This document shows, in pieces, positions 34,846 to 43,101 of a stretch of 64,000 nt of DNA. Each line of letters starts with the position of its first letter. Within the stretch, counting starts at the first letter, position 1. The translations under genes were made by a program, and so were the position numbers. The DNA comes from an uncultured Alistipes sp. (lineage in GTDB: Bacteria; Bacteroidota; Bacteroidia; Bacteroidales; Rikenellaceae): assembly GCA_910587675.1 (NCBI GenBank), contig CAJUMU010000002.1, positions 62,001-126,000 on the forward strand, in the 5' to 3' direction. A model generated the notes under the pieces. That model saw only the letters and a program-made list of their open reading frames with translations, was not told the DNA's origin and did not search any database.

Positions 34846-34884
34846 AATCCCGCCCGACTTTCGCAGTCGGGCGGGATTTTTTTT
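34846..34884 (+). terminator. Terminator of the BACON lipoprotein gene
   Basis: AATCCCGCCCGACT (34846-34859) pairs perfectly over 14 bp with AGTCGGGCGGGATT (34865-34878), followed by a T run to 34884. Confidence 0.92.
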
Positions 34885-34896
34885 GCCGTGCTCGGG

Positions 34897-34986
34897 CGGC
34901 AGCCTGCGGAGTGCACGGAAAGAGCGAATGCGAATTGCGGGCCTCCGCGGGGGGAGGCTGCGGCCCGCACGACTCTAAAGAGTCGT
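34897..34986. repeat. Structured intergenic repeat, family 2, copy B
   Basis: GGCAGCCTGCGGAGTG arm, core GGCCTCCGCGGGGGGAGGCTG, then edge hairpin ACGACTCT-AA-AGAGTCGT (34969-34986). It closely matches the copy at 27768-27857. Confidence 0.75.
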
Positions 34987-35877
34987 TTATTCCCTCTCGT
35001 AAGCGTCTATCATCGAACCGCGCGTGCGGTTGACGATGCGCGCCCCGATCGAACGGGCATAGTCCCGCAGCACCTCGTGGCCGCGAAAGAGTTCGGCCGT
35101 TTCGGCCAGATAGGTGTGCATGGTGTATGGGCGCGGCGGGTCGGTGGCGTTGACGAATATCGGCTCGGGCGCGGCCGGCGCGGAGTCGTAATAGTGGCTT
35201 TGCGTTCGGCACAATCGGTTGCGGTCGTCTACCGTCAATCCGTCGAGCAGCGTGTGGTCGACTCCGTAAAGGTCTATTTGCCGATACCCCAGAAGCAATC
35301 CTATGAATTCGCCGTTCTGAACCACCGTGCCGAAGTTGCCCGATCCCAATCCGTGGCGATAGCACCAGAATTCCACCGAACGCAATCCGCGGAAGACGAG
35401 GGTGTGGAACGGTACGATGCGGATATTGGGATTGGCTCCCACGGCTGCGCGGTAGTCGAACCGCTCGGGGTTGTAGTACTGCACGTATAGCGTCATGGGC
35501 CAGTTTACGCGTTCGCCGAGCGCGCGGTAGAGATTCTCGACCCGCTCGCTGCGGCCCGCTCGGCGAAAAAACTGCGGATCGGAGAGCACGTAATATTGGG
35601 GTCGTACGATGGTGAATTCGTCGCCGAGGGCGAAGAAGTTCACCGCCATCATGTCCGTACGCTCCCACTCGCGCCGAGCGATGAGTCGGGGCAGTTCGTC
35701 GCGCAGCGAAGGTCCGTTGCCGAGCACTGCGAGCCGTCGCGACGGATTCATGTCGGCTGCCGTGCCCGCCCGAGCCACATGGTTGCGAAAATCCTCCTTT
35801 ACGGCCATCGCGGCGAAGAACAGCAGAGTGTCGAACGTGTCGCGCACGGCGTCTATGATTCGTATCGAGAGTCGCAT
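34987..35877 (-). CDS. DUF115/MAF-like putative glycan-synthesis protein
   Basis: The 296-residue protein has no signal peptide. It contains VLGNGPSLRDELPRL (about 51-65), the GNGPSL motif of DUF115/MAF and related sialyltransferase-like proteins that modify surface glycans. It also has a VNFFALGDEF strand and QIDLYGVDHTLLDGL (about 201-215). The nucleotide-sugar and acceptor are unknown. It is divergent from a GT2 gene through overlapping promoters, suggesting a linked glycan role. Confidence 0.6.
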   Translation of the reverse strand: MRLSIRIIDAVRDTFDTLLFFAAMAVKEDFRNHVARAGTAADMNPSRRLAVLGNGPSLRDELPRLIARREWERTDMMAVNFFALGDEFTIVRPQYYVLSDPQFFRRAGRSERVENLYRALGERVNWPMTLYVQYYNPERFDYRAAVGANPNIRIVPFHTLVFRGLRSVEFWCYRHGLGSGNFGTVVQNGEFIGLLLGYRQIDLYGVDHTLLDGLTVDDRNRLCRTQSHYYDSAPAAPEPIFVNATDPPRPYTMHTYLAETAELFRGHEVLRDYARSIGARIVNRTRGSMIDAYERE

Positions 35878-35894
35878 GGTATCGAGTTTGATCT

Positions 35895-35926
35895 ATTGCA
35901 AAACTAATGAAATACCGTTATATTTG
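35895..35926 (+). promoter_or_regulatory. Promoter of the GT2 gene
   Basis: ATTG (35895-35898), 20 nt, TATATTTG (35919-35926). It is interleaved with the opposing promoter, and supports ATG 35964 as the start. Confidence 0.65.
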
Positions 35927-35930
35927 CAAT
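35899..35930 (-). promoter_or_regulatory. Promoter of the DUF115-like gene
   Basis: Read on the minus strand: ATTG (35930-35927), 20 nt, TAGTTTTG (35906-35899). Each -33 abuts the opposing -7, so one polymerase would exclude the other. Confidence 0.6.
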
Positions 35931-35963
35931 AATATAGTACCATATCTTAATCTTGATCGACTT

Positions 35964-36908
35964 ATGGATCCGTATTATGTCGCACGTGACATATCGGTCG
36001 TGATTCCGTTGTATAACAAGGCCGCCGAGATCGGTGCCACGCTGCGTTCGGTGTTGTGCCAGACGCAGCCGCCGCGCGAGATAATCGTGGTGGACGACGG
36101 ATCGACCGACGGCAGCGCCGAGATCGTGGAGCGCATGGGCTCGTGGGCCGTGACGCTCGTGCGCCGATCCAACGGCGGAGTCAGCGCGGCGCGCAACGAA
36201 GCCATGCGCATGGCGTCGGGCCGATGGGTGGCATTGTTGGACGGAGACGATATGTGGTATCCCGATTATCTGAAGGACATGGCGTCGCTTATCGCCCGAT
36301 ACCCCGATTGCGGAGCTTACGGTTCGGGTTTTTACGTCGAATGCGACGGGCGTCGCACTCTCGGCGACACTCCGCGAAACGGCGGGGGGGGGATAGTCGA
36401 TTTCTTTCGCGAGTCGATGAGCCGTTACGTGTTGATACCCTCGGCTACGGTGTTGCGGCGCGATCTTGCGCTGCGACTCGGCGGGTTCCCCGAGGGGATG
36501 CGCATGGGCGAGGATCAATATCTATGGACCAAGATCGCGCGCTCGGCTCCGGTGGCTTTCTCGCCGACGCCTTCGGTGGTCTATTTGCGGTCGGCCTCCA
36601 ATCGTTCGGCGGCGAGTTACCGTCCCGAGCATACGCGCTTTTCGTTCGAGGATCTGTACGACCCCGCGGCGGACGAGATGAGCAACGAATACGTGGCTCG
36701 CGCGGCATTGGGCAAGGCGTTGATCGAGAGCGTGAGCGGCGGGACAGATGCCGCGGCCCGCGCCGTGGAGTTCTTCTCCTACAATCGCCTTTCGCGCCGT
36801 ATCGCGACCAAAGTCCGCATACTCAACGCTCTGCCGCCGCGTTTGCGGCCCGCGGTTTTCACGGCATACAATCGGTTGGCTTGGGCCGTCGCCCGAAAGG
36901 GATTGTAG
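35964..36908 (+). CDS. Family 2 glycosyltransferase
   Basis: The 314-residue protein has a GT-A fold: ISVVIPLYNKAAEIGATLRSVL, VVDDGSTDGS (44-51), and LLDGDDMW with the metal-binding DxD at 93-95. The catalytic base region GEDQYLW is at about 182-188. A C-terminal helical part carries conserved Arg residues. It transfers a sugar from an NDP donor during surface glycan synthesis; the donor cannot be told. A G9 run at 36384-36392 encodes NGGGG at 139-143, between the donor and acceptor halves. Confidence 0.88.
   Translation: MDPYYVARDISVVIPLYNKAAEIGATLRSVLCQTQPPREIIVVDDGSTDGSAEIVERMGSWAVTLVRRSNGGVSAARNEAMRMASGRWVALLDGDDMWYPDYLKDMASLIARYPDCGAYGSGFYVECDGRRTLGDTPRNGGGGIVDFFRESMSRYVLIPSATVLRRDLALRLGGFPEGMRMGEDQYLWTKIARSAPVAFSPTPSVVYLRSASNRSAASYRPEHTRFSFEDLYDPAADEMSNEYVARAALGKALIESVSGGTDAAARAVEFFSYNRLSRRIATKVRILNALPPRLRPAVFTAYNRLAWAVARKGL
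36384..36392. repeat. G9 homopolymer inside the GT2 gene
   Basis: Nine G encode consecutive glycines at residues 140-143. A one-base change would truncate the enzyme before its catalytic-base region. Confidence 0.9.
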
Positions 36909-36913
36909 TTTCG

Positions 36914-36991
36914 CGGTTCGCCGTCAGCGGAGGAATGCGACAGCAGTCCGCCGCGCGGGGTGGCGGCGAACTGCGCGGTTCTTCGAACCGC
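36914..36991. repeat. Structured intergenic repeat, family 1, copy A
   Basis: CGGTTCGCCGTCAGCGG, then AGTCCGCCGCGCGGGGTGGC, then an edge triloop hairpin GCGGTTC-TTC-GAACCGC (36975-36991). It lies just after the GT2 stop codon. Confidence 0.75.
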
Positions 36992-36996
36992 AAGTA

Positions 36997-37034
36997 TTAA
37001 CATTCGTTAACATATCTTAACCGACCGTTAACAT
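36997..37034 (+). promoter_or_regulatory. Four helically phased TTAAC repeats
   Basis: TTAAC begins at 36997, 37007, 37017 and 37028, at steps of 10, 10 and 11 nt; three of the four continue as TTAACAT. The array ends 20 nt before the -7 element at 37055 and covers the -33 region, a position typical of an operator or activator site. Confidence 0.6.
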
Positions 37035-37054
37035 GTCCGTGCGGCGTAAAAGGG

Positions 37055-37062
37055 TAGTTTTG
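37055..37062 (+). promoter_or_regulatory. -7 element of the GLPGLI operon
   Basis: TAGTTTTG lies 31 nt before the ATG at 37094. There is no TTTG-like -33, which fits activator dependence through the TTAAC array. Confidence 0.5.
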
Positions 37063-37093
37063 CGGTAGTCAAACCAATAAACATTCGATTGTT

Positions 37094-37966
37094 ATGAAAC
37101 GTATCCTATCGCTCGCCGTCGCGCTCGTTGCGGTCGCCGCGTCGTCCTATGCGCAACTCGATCCCTCGAAGATTAAATCCATTTCGATAAGCAAAACCAA
37201 CTCCAACGCCGCGATTACCGCCACCCGTGAGATCGGACGCTCGTCGCTGGAGTGCGTTTACAAGGCCGAGTACCCCGAAAAAGGCGACGGCGAAGTGCGA
37301 TCGAAAGAGGATCGCATGATATTGCAAATCGACGGCGGCGTCACCAAGTTCTACTCGCATTACGATTTCGCGCTCGATTCTTTACGCAAGGCCGACCGCG
37401 ACGGATTCATCACCAATATGAATAACCTCAAACACGGCACGAAGTGTTGCATCTACCGCGATCGGCCCGAGGCAGGGCGTATGATCCTTACCGATGCCGT
37501 GGGTTCGATGTACTATCGCGTGGAGGAGGAGATTCCCGAGCAGGAGTGGACGATAGGCGATCAAACGCGTGAAGTGTTGGGATACGAGTGCCGTCGCGCC
37601 GATTGCGATTTTCGCGGCCGCCGCTATACGGCGTGGTTCGCCGAGGAGATTCCCGCGAGCGTCGGGCCGTGGAAATTCGGAGGTCTGCCCGGGCTTATCA
37701 TGGCCGTGTCCGACAGCGAGGGGGAGTACACCTTCGAGATCATCGGACTGCAAAGCGCGGAACGCCCTATAGAGTATGCCGACCGCAACTACATAAACGC
37801 CACGCGCGAAAAGTATCTGCGCCAGAAGCATCTGTACGTCAATGATCCGGTGGGTTACGGCGTGCGTGCGGGCGATATGAAGATCGAACTCGTCGATGGC
37901 GAGACGTACGATCCCGAGGAGTCGGGAACGGCGATCGAGATGATGGAGACCGACTATAAGCATTAA
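37094..37966 (+). CDS. GLPGLI-family secreted protein
   Basis: The 290-residue protein has a signal peptide (MKRILSLAVALVAVAASSYAQ) and the family signature PWKFGGLPGLIMAV at about 193-206. GLPGLI proteins are found only in Bacteroidota, typically beside TonB-dependent barrels, with unknown function. The barrel gene follows 6 nt after the stop codon, so the two are one unit. Confidence 0.9.
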   Translation: MKRILSLAVALVAVAASSYAQLDPSKIKSISISKTNSNAAITATREIGRSSLECVYKAEYPEKGDGEVRSKEDRMILQIDGGVTKFYSHYDFALDSLRKADRDGFITNMNNLKHGTKCCIYRDRPEAGRMILTDAVGSMYYRVEEEIPEQEWTIGDQTREVLGYECRRADCDFRGRRYTAWFAEEIPASVGPWKFGGLPGLIMAVSDSEGEYTFEIIGLQSAERPIEYADRNYINATREKYLRQKHLYVNDPVGYGVRAGDMKIELVDGETYDPEESGTAIEMMETDYKH

Positions 37967-37972
37967 CGTGCC

Positions 37973-40582
37973 GTGGACGGATTGAAAAAGGCGTTCGCCG
38001 CGCTCTTGGCTGCTGTATCTCTCGCGGCGTCGACGGCCTCGGCGCAAACGGCGGCGGTCGATATTCGTGGCGTGGTCACCGACTCGTCCGACGGCGAACC
38101 CGTGGCGGGCGCGGTGGTGAAATTCATCGATGCCGAGGGCAAGATACTCCGTTACGCAGTGGCGGACCGCGCGGGCGTCTTTACGTTGAGGCAGATCGCA
38201 CCGCAGGCGGGTCGCAAGGTGCAGGTGTCGATGTTGGGATATGCTTCGCGCGAGATCGCTCCCTCGAATGGCGACGAGCAGATGCGCATTGCGCTCGACC
38301 CCGCCGCGACCCCTATACGCGAGGTGGTGGTGAAGGCTCCGCGGTTATCGATGCAGGGCGACACCATAACCTACAACGCCCGTTCGTTCACCGACGTCGG
38401 CGACAAATCGCTGGCCGACATACTGAAGAGGATGCCCGGCATCGAGGTGTCGAAGTCGGGGCAGGTGAAGTATCAGGGCGAGGCGATCAACAAGCTCTAT
38501 ATCGACGGCGTCGACATGCTCGGCGACCGTTACGGCTTGGCCACCGAGAACATATCGCCGCGCGACGTGAAGAGCGTGGACGTGATGGAGAACCACCAGC
38601 CGAAAAAGGTGTTGCGCGATATAGAGTTCTCGGACAAGGCGGCCCTTAACATCAGGATGGATGCGCGGGTGCGGAACCGATGGACGGGCTCGGCCGATGT
38701 CGGCGCGGGATTCTCGCCCGCGCTGTGGAGCGGGTCGCTCTTCGCCATGTGCATGGCCAAGAGTTATTCCGTGATGCAGACCGTGAAAAGCGACGATACG
38801 GGGGCTTACCTCGGCGCCCAGACCGCCGTTCTGGGGTTGTCGGGCGGCAGCGACTACTCTCTGCCCCGATATGTCGGAGTAGGCACCTCGGCCGCGCCGA
38901 TCGATCGCGCCCGCACCCGATTCAACACTTCGCATCTCTATAACGGGGCGAGCACGGTCCGTCTGTCGGAGGATTACAACCTGCACCTGCGCGCCTCATA
39001 CCTCTATGACCGTCTCACTTCGGAGGACTCGTCACGAACCACCTATTTTGTGGGCGGGGAGGAGTTCTCGGTGACCGAGGCGTCCTCGGCAGCCGACGTG
39101 TCGCGCACTCTCGCGGTCGAGGCGCGGCTGACGGCGAATACCGAGAGGTTTTTCCTGAACGACGTTCTCTCGGCCGACGTCGCGTGGCGCGAGGCGTGGC
39201 GGGCGACCGACGGCACCTTTTCCAATATCCAGCGGGCCGACACTCCGTCGCAGCAGGTGAAAAACGAGTTGGAATTGATCCGTCGCTTCGGACGCCGCAC
39301 CTTGACCGTTCGTTCGGTGAACCAATATCTGCGTTCGCCGCAGTCGCTCGAGGTGGAGCGCGACGGCGGCGCGTCGAACCAGCGGGTCGACGCGCAGGCG
39401 TTTCGGTCGACCGCCTCGGTATCGTTCGGGTGGCGGTTCGGGCGTTTCAACATGTCGCTCGCGGGCGGGTTCTCGCAACTCGTCCGACGACTCGAATCGG
39501 CATTGGAGGGCGTGGACGAGCCGATAGGACAATCGACCAACGACATGCGCGTGAGCGTATCGAAAATCGAGCTGGCCCCTTCGCTGAACTATAACGCGGG
39601 CAAACTGAACGCCTCGCTCCGCATGCCGCTCGCGTACGGCATATATTCGATTCGCGACCGTATCGACACCGCGACTCCCCGACATATCGACGATCCCGTC
39701 GTGTCGCCTTCGTTCTCGTTGAGGTATGCCGTGTCGCCCATGTTGTCGTTGTCGGGTTCGGCGTCGTATACCATCTCGCCCGTCGACGAGGCCGCGATAC
39801 ATTCGGGCGTCGTGATGAGGGACTATCGTTACGTCGCGCGCGGCTATTGCATCGCCGACAACAATCGCTCGGCGTCGTTCGGCGTGCGCGCCGAGTACAA
39901 GAATCCGCTATCGTCCTTGTTCGTGAATCTGAATGCGGGATACGCCTCGTCTCTGCTTCGGGCCGCCTCGTCGCGGGACTTCGCGGGCGACTATATAGTG
40001 ACTTCTGCCGTGCGCGCCGACCATAAGACCTCGACGCGTTATCTGCGCGGCGGCGTGAGCAAGGGCATCGACGTGGCGAGAGGCAAGGTGGGAGTCGATT
40101 TCGAGTGGACGTCCGCCGAGAGCGGAACGGTGCAGGACGGCGAGTGGGATCCTTACGTTTCGCGGCGTATCGCCGTGGGGCCGATGTTCGATCTGCGCAT
40201 CGCCAAGTGGTGGACGGCGGAATACAGGCTCGCGTACCGAGTGTCGAAACTCGAGGTGGGCGCGACGGGGGCGACGAGTTCGGTCGACGATCTGAACCAT
40301 TCGATCACCACCGTCTTGCAGCCCCTGAAAGGGTTGCGGTTTGAGTTTTCGGCCGAGCACTATCGCAACCTCGTAGCCGTCGGTAACCATAAGAATATGG
40401 CTTTGCTGGATGCTTCGGCGGCTTATTCGTTCAAGAACGGCTGGGAGGTGTCGGTCTCGGCGCGCAACCTGCTCGACGAACGCCGATATTCCTATTCCCT
40501 TTTCGACGGGCTCAGCTCCTCGTCGGCGAGTTGGCGCATACGGCCGCGCAACGTGCTGTTCAGGCTGTACGTGAAGTTCTGA
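37973..40582 (+). CDS. Outer-membrane TonB-type barrel with carboxypeptidase-regulatory-like N-domain
   Basis: The 869-residue protein starts at GTG 37973, with a signal peptide ending ASAQ. The regulatory-like beta-sandwich is about 25-105 (VDIRGVVTDSSDGEPVAGAVVKF). A plug-like segment follows (DILKRMPGIEVSKSGQVKYQGEAI in two adjoining stretches), then a beta-barrel ending RPRNVLFRLYVKF with the terminal Phe expected of BAM substrates. There is no SusD partner. With the adjoining GLPGLI protein, it could take up or export an unknown ligand. Confidence 0.85.
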   Translation: MDGLKKAFAALLAAVSLAASTASAQTAAVDIRGVVTDSSDGEPVAGAVVKFIDAEGKILRYAVADRAGVFTLRQIAPQAGRKVQVSMLGYASREIAPSNGDEQMRIALDPAATPIREVVVKAPRLSMQGDTITYNARSFTDVGDKSLADILKRMPGIEVSKSGQVKYQGEAINKLYIDGVDMLGDRYGLATENISPRDVKSVDVMENHQPKKVLRDIEFSDKAALNIRMDARVRNRWTGSADVGAGFSPALWSGSLFAMCMAKSYSVMQTVKSDDTGAYLGAQTAVLGLSGGSDYSLPRYVGVGTSAAPIDRARTRFNTSHLYNGASTVRLSEDYNLHLRASYLYDRLTSEDSSRTTYFVGGEEFSVTEASSAADVSRTLAVEARLTANTERFFLNDVLSADVAWREAWRATDGTFSNIQRADTPSQQVKNELELIRRFGRRTLTVRSVNQYLRSPQSLEVERDGGASNQRVDAQAFRSTASVSFGWRFGRFNMSLAGGFSQLVRRLESALEGVDEPIGQSTNDMRVSVSKIELAPSLNYNAGKLNASLRMPLAYGIYSIRDRIDTATPRHIDDPVVSPSFSLRYAVSPMLSLSGSASYTISPVDEAAIHSGVVMRDYRYVARGYCIADNNRSASFGVRAEYKNPLSSLFVNLNAGYASSLLRAASSRDFAGDYIVTSAVRADHKTSTRYLRGGVSKGIDVARGKVGVDFEWTSAESGTVQDGEWDPYVSRRIAVGPMFDLRIAKWWTAEYRLAYRVSKLEVGATGATSSVDDLNHSITTVLQPLKGLRFEFSAEHYRNLVAVGNHKNMALLDASAAYSFKNGWEVSVSARNLLDERRYSYSLFDGLSSSSASWRIRPRNVLFRLYVKF

Positions 40583-40584
40583 TC

Positions 40585-41211
40585 CTACAACGAGCAGAAG
40601 AACGGCACGAGGAACGGCACCGAGAAGTCGACTATCATGCCGTGGGCGATCGATACGAATACCCATTCGCGTCCCGAAAATCGGGTTATGACGGGCAGGG
40701 TGGTGTCCATCGAGGTCGCGCCGCCCGAGCATATCGGGGCGAGAGGGCCGAAGCCGCGCACCATGAGCGGCGCCGCCAACAAGGTCATTATCTCGCGGAA
40801 TATGTTGGCCAGCAGTGCGATCGTACCCAGCTCGGCGGCGGCCTGCGCGCCGATCGAGGCCTCCTTTAGCGAGGTTATGAGTATCGACGAGAGCGAGTAG
40901 TATCCGAAGCCGCTGCCAACGGCCAGCACCTCGGCCGAGCTCCATCGCGACAGCGTGAACGAGACGACTCCCGCCGCGGCGAGCGTTCCGACTATGGTGG
41001 CCGCAGGGATGAGCAGCATGCGCGGCGAGAGGGTGCGCAGTATCTCTTTCAATCGTTTGTCGGCTCCGATTCCGATACCCACTTGGAACATGAGCGCATA
41101 GAGCACCCAAAGCGATATGTCGCCTTCGGATATGGAGTCGGGCAGCAGCCCCGTGCGTCCCGTGAGGCAACCGACGAGAAAGGCGCCGACTATTATGAGA
41201 CTACCTTTCAT
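40585..41211 (-). CDS. lysO: LysO-family transporter, C-terminal half
   Basis: The 208-residue protein has about six membrane segments and the conserved GGATSMDTTLPVITRF motif (about 167-182) and SGFGYYSLSSIL of LysO (DUF340), the lysine exporter. In E. coli LysO is one chain of 299 residues; here the N-terminal third is a separate gene overlapping by 11 nt. It is convergent with the barrel gene, with only 2 nt between stop codons. Confidence 0.85.
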   Translation of the reverse strand: MKGSLIIVGAFLVGCLTGRTGLLPDSISEGDISLWVLYALMFQVGIGIGADKRLKEILRTLSPRMLLIPAATIVGTLAAAGVVSFTLSRWSSAEVLAVGSGFGYYSLSSILITSLKEASIGAQAAAELGTIALLANIFREIMTLLAAPLMVRGFGPLAPICSGGATSMDTTLPVITRFSGREWVFVSIAHGMIVDFSVPFLVPFFCSL

Positions 41212-41494
41212 CGTCGCCTCCTCTCTGTCTGCCTATGACCGAATATGCCGCGCGGGCCGCTACGATACTGCCAGCCACCGCGGCGCCCGCTATCGCGAGG
41301 GCCTCGCCGCCCAACGACGAGAGGTTGCGCATTACGTTGTCGTCGGAGCCTATTTCGCAGCCCATCAGAAATAGCAGCAATATTATCGTCACGGTGGTGG
41401 AGGTCGATATCCGCTCCGTGCCTTTGGCATTTCGAAGCAGATAGCCGACGGCTACTCCCGAAAACATTACGAGTATTATTTTGAACATATTCAA
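41201..41494 (-). CDS. LysO-family transporter, N-terminal part
   Basis: The 97-residue protein has about three membrane segments (MFKIILVMFSGVAVGYLLR, TVTIILLLFLMGCEIG, a third near 62-85). It corresponds to the first part of full-length LysO, with the conserved LLFLMGCEIGSDDNV. Its stop codon lies inside the downstream gene's start region, so the two halves are probably co-translated and assemble together. Confidence 0.82.
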   Translation of the reverse strand: MNMFKIILVMFSGVAVGYLLRNAKGTERISTSTTVTIILLLFLMGCEIGSDDNVMRNLSSLGGEALAIAGAAVAGSIVAARAAYSVIGRQRGGDDER

Positions 41495-41513
41495 TTGTAT
41501 TTAACCGCTTTTT

Positions 41514-41606
41514 CGATATCGTCGTGCGATATCGGCAGTTCGTCGCCGCCTCACGCGGCGGACTGCCGTTCGCCGAGACTAGCGCACTCCTGCCGCCGAC
41601 GAACCG
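41514..41606. repeat. Structured intergenic repeat, family 1, copy D (inverted)
   Basis: Edge hairpin CGATATCG-TCGTG-CGATATCG (41514-41534), then GGCAGTTCGTCGCCGCC, CGCGGCGGACTGCC, and a far arm ending GCCGCCGACGAACCG. It is oriented opposite to the copy at 36914. It sits between lysO and queA. Confidence 0.75.
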
Positions 41607-41693
41607 AATACGAATGGTCGCGGGATAATTATCGGAGTGCAAAGTTAACACTTTTTCCTTAGGCGCCCTCGCTCGGCGAAATGCAAATAAAAT

Positions 41694-41727
41694 TTGCTTT
41701 TGCCCTCGGCTTTTATTCCTATCTTTG
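41694..41727 (+). promoter_or_regulatory. Promoter of queA
   Basis: TATCTTTG at 41720-41727 with TTTG at either 41694-41697 (22-nt spacer) or 41699-41702 (17 nt). The start near 41734 fits the ATG at 41751. Confidence 0.6.
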
Positions 41728-41750
41728 CGCTGTTAAGTTTTCGATCTGTT

Positions 41751-42977
41751 ATGGAACGTCATATTGATATCAACGATTTCGATTATCCGCTGCCCGACGA
41801 GCGTATCGCTAAATTCCCGCTCTCGGAGCGCAGCGACTCGAAACTGCTCGTCTACCGCAACGGCGCGATCGCCGAGAGGCGTTTCCGCGATTTGGCTCGC
41901 GAGTTGCCTCCGCAGTCGCTGCTGGTGTTCAACAACACCAAGGTTATCCGCGCGCGCATCATCCTGCACAAGCCGTCGGGGGCGCGTATCGAGGTGTTCT
42001 GTCTGGAGCCGCACCTCCCCGCCGATTACGAGCGGGCTTTCGCCGTGCGCGGCGAGTGCGAGTGGAGCTGCATCGTGGGCAATCTGAAAAAGTGGAAAAC
42101 GGGATTCGTCAAGATCGACTTCGACCGTGACGGCCGCGCGTGCGAATTGCGCGCCGAGATCGTCGAACGCGGCGAGCGGGAGCATATAGTGCGCTTTGCG
42201 TGGGACGCCGATATGACCTTCGGCGAGCTGCTCGAATATCTGGGCCGCATACCTATTCCGCCCTATCTCAACCGCGAGAGCGAGGAGATCGACCTGACGC
42301 GTTACCAGACGGTATATTCCAAATTCGAGGGTTCGGTGGCCGCGCCCACCGCGGGGCTTCACTTTACCGACGACCTTATCGCCCGCATGCGGGCCGAGGG
42401 CTTCGCGTTCGACGAGGTGACGCTGCATGTCGGGGCGGGCACATTCCTGCCCGTCAAGAGCGACGATGCCGCGCAGCACCCCATGCACACCGAGCATTTC
42501 GAGGTGCGCTTGTCGACCTTGGAGGCTTTGCTGGCGCATTACGGCGACGTGACGGCAGTGGGCACCACGTCGGTGCGTACGCTGGAGTCGCTGCCCGCTC
42601 TCGGGTGGCGCATACGTCGCGGCGGCGACCCAGAATGCGGCAGAGCGATAGGGCAGTGGGAGTGTTACGATCTGCCCGAGGACTACTCGGGTCGCGACGC
42701 GTTGGAGGATATTGCGGCTTACATGCGTCGCGAGGGCGTCGACCGCCTGAAGGCCGCCACGCAGATAATGATTACGCCGCTCGGGTTCCGCTTCCGCACG
42801 GTGAGCCGCATAGTGACCAATTTCCACCAGCCCAAGTCGACGCTGCTGCTTCTGGTGTCGGCATACGCGGGCGACGACTGGCGCAGGATCTACCGTCACG
42901 CCCTCGACAACGATTTCAGGTTTCTGTCGTACGGCGATTCGTCGCTGCTGGTTTGCGACGAGCGCGGGGCGAGATAG
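41751..42977 (+). CDS. queA: SAM:tRNA ribosyltransferase-isomerase (queuosine synthesis)
   Basis: The 408-residue enzyme converts preQ1-34 in tRNA to epoxyqueuosine using the ribosyl part of SAM. The signatures are clear: DYPLPDERIAKFPLSERSDSKLL, LVFNNTKVIRARI, SVAAPTAGLHFTDDL, VTLHVGAGTFLPVK, VGTTSVRTLES and TNFHQPKSTLLLLVSAYAG. It is longer than the usual roughly 350 residues because of an insertion around 295-325 (WRIRRGGDPECGRAIGQWE), which is seen in Bacteroidota members. It is the sole gene of its transcript. Confidence 0.95.
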   Translation: MERHIDINDFDYPLPDERIAKFPLSERSDSKLLVYRNGAIAERRFRDLARELPPQSLLVFNNTKVIRARIILHKPSGARIEVFCLEPHLPADYERAFAVRGECEWSCIVGNLKKWKTGFVKIDFDRDGRACELRAEIVERGEREHIVRFAWDADMTFGELLEYLGRIPIPPYLNRESEEIDLTRYQTVYSKFEGSVAAPTAGLHFTDDLIARMRAEGFAFDEVTLHVGAGTFLPVKSDDAAQHPMHTEHFEVRLSTLEALLAHYGDVTAVGTTSVRTLESLPALGWRIRRGGDPECGRAIGQWECYDLPEDYSGRDALEDIAAYMRREGVDRLKAATQIMITPLGFRFRTVSRIVTNFHQPKSTLLLLVSAYAGDDWRRIYRHALDNDFRFLSYGDSSLLVCDERGAR

Positions 42978-43101
42978 CTATAATTTGGTTTAAATACATT
43001 TAAATTTGTAATATCCCTCGGTTTCGTTGGGATTACTTGCGGCAGTTGCATAAACTGCCGTTAGGCGTATAACTCCGACTTTATATAAGGATTTGAGGTT
43101 G

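Noticed and set aside
33032..35668. An 878-codon minus-strand frame across the BACON lipoprotein and beyond
   Set aside because: It spans a lipoprotein with clear signal and domains, a strong terminator and a repeat, and its translation shows no recognisable motif.
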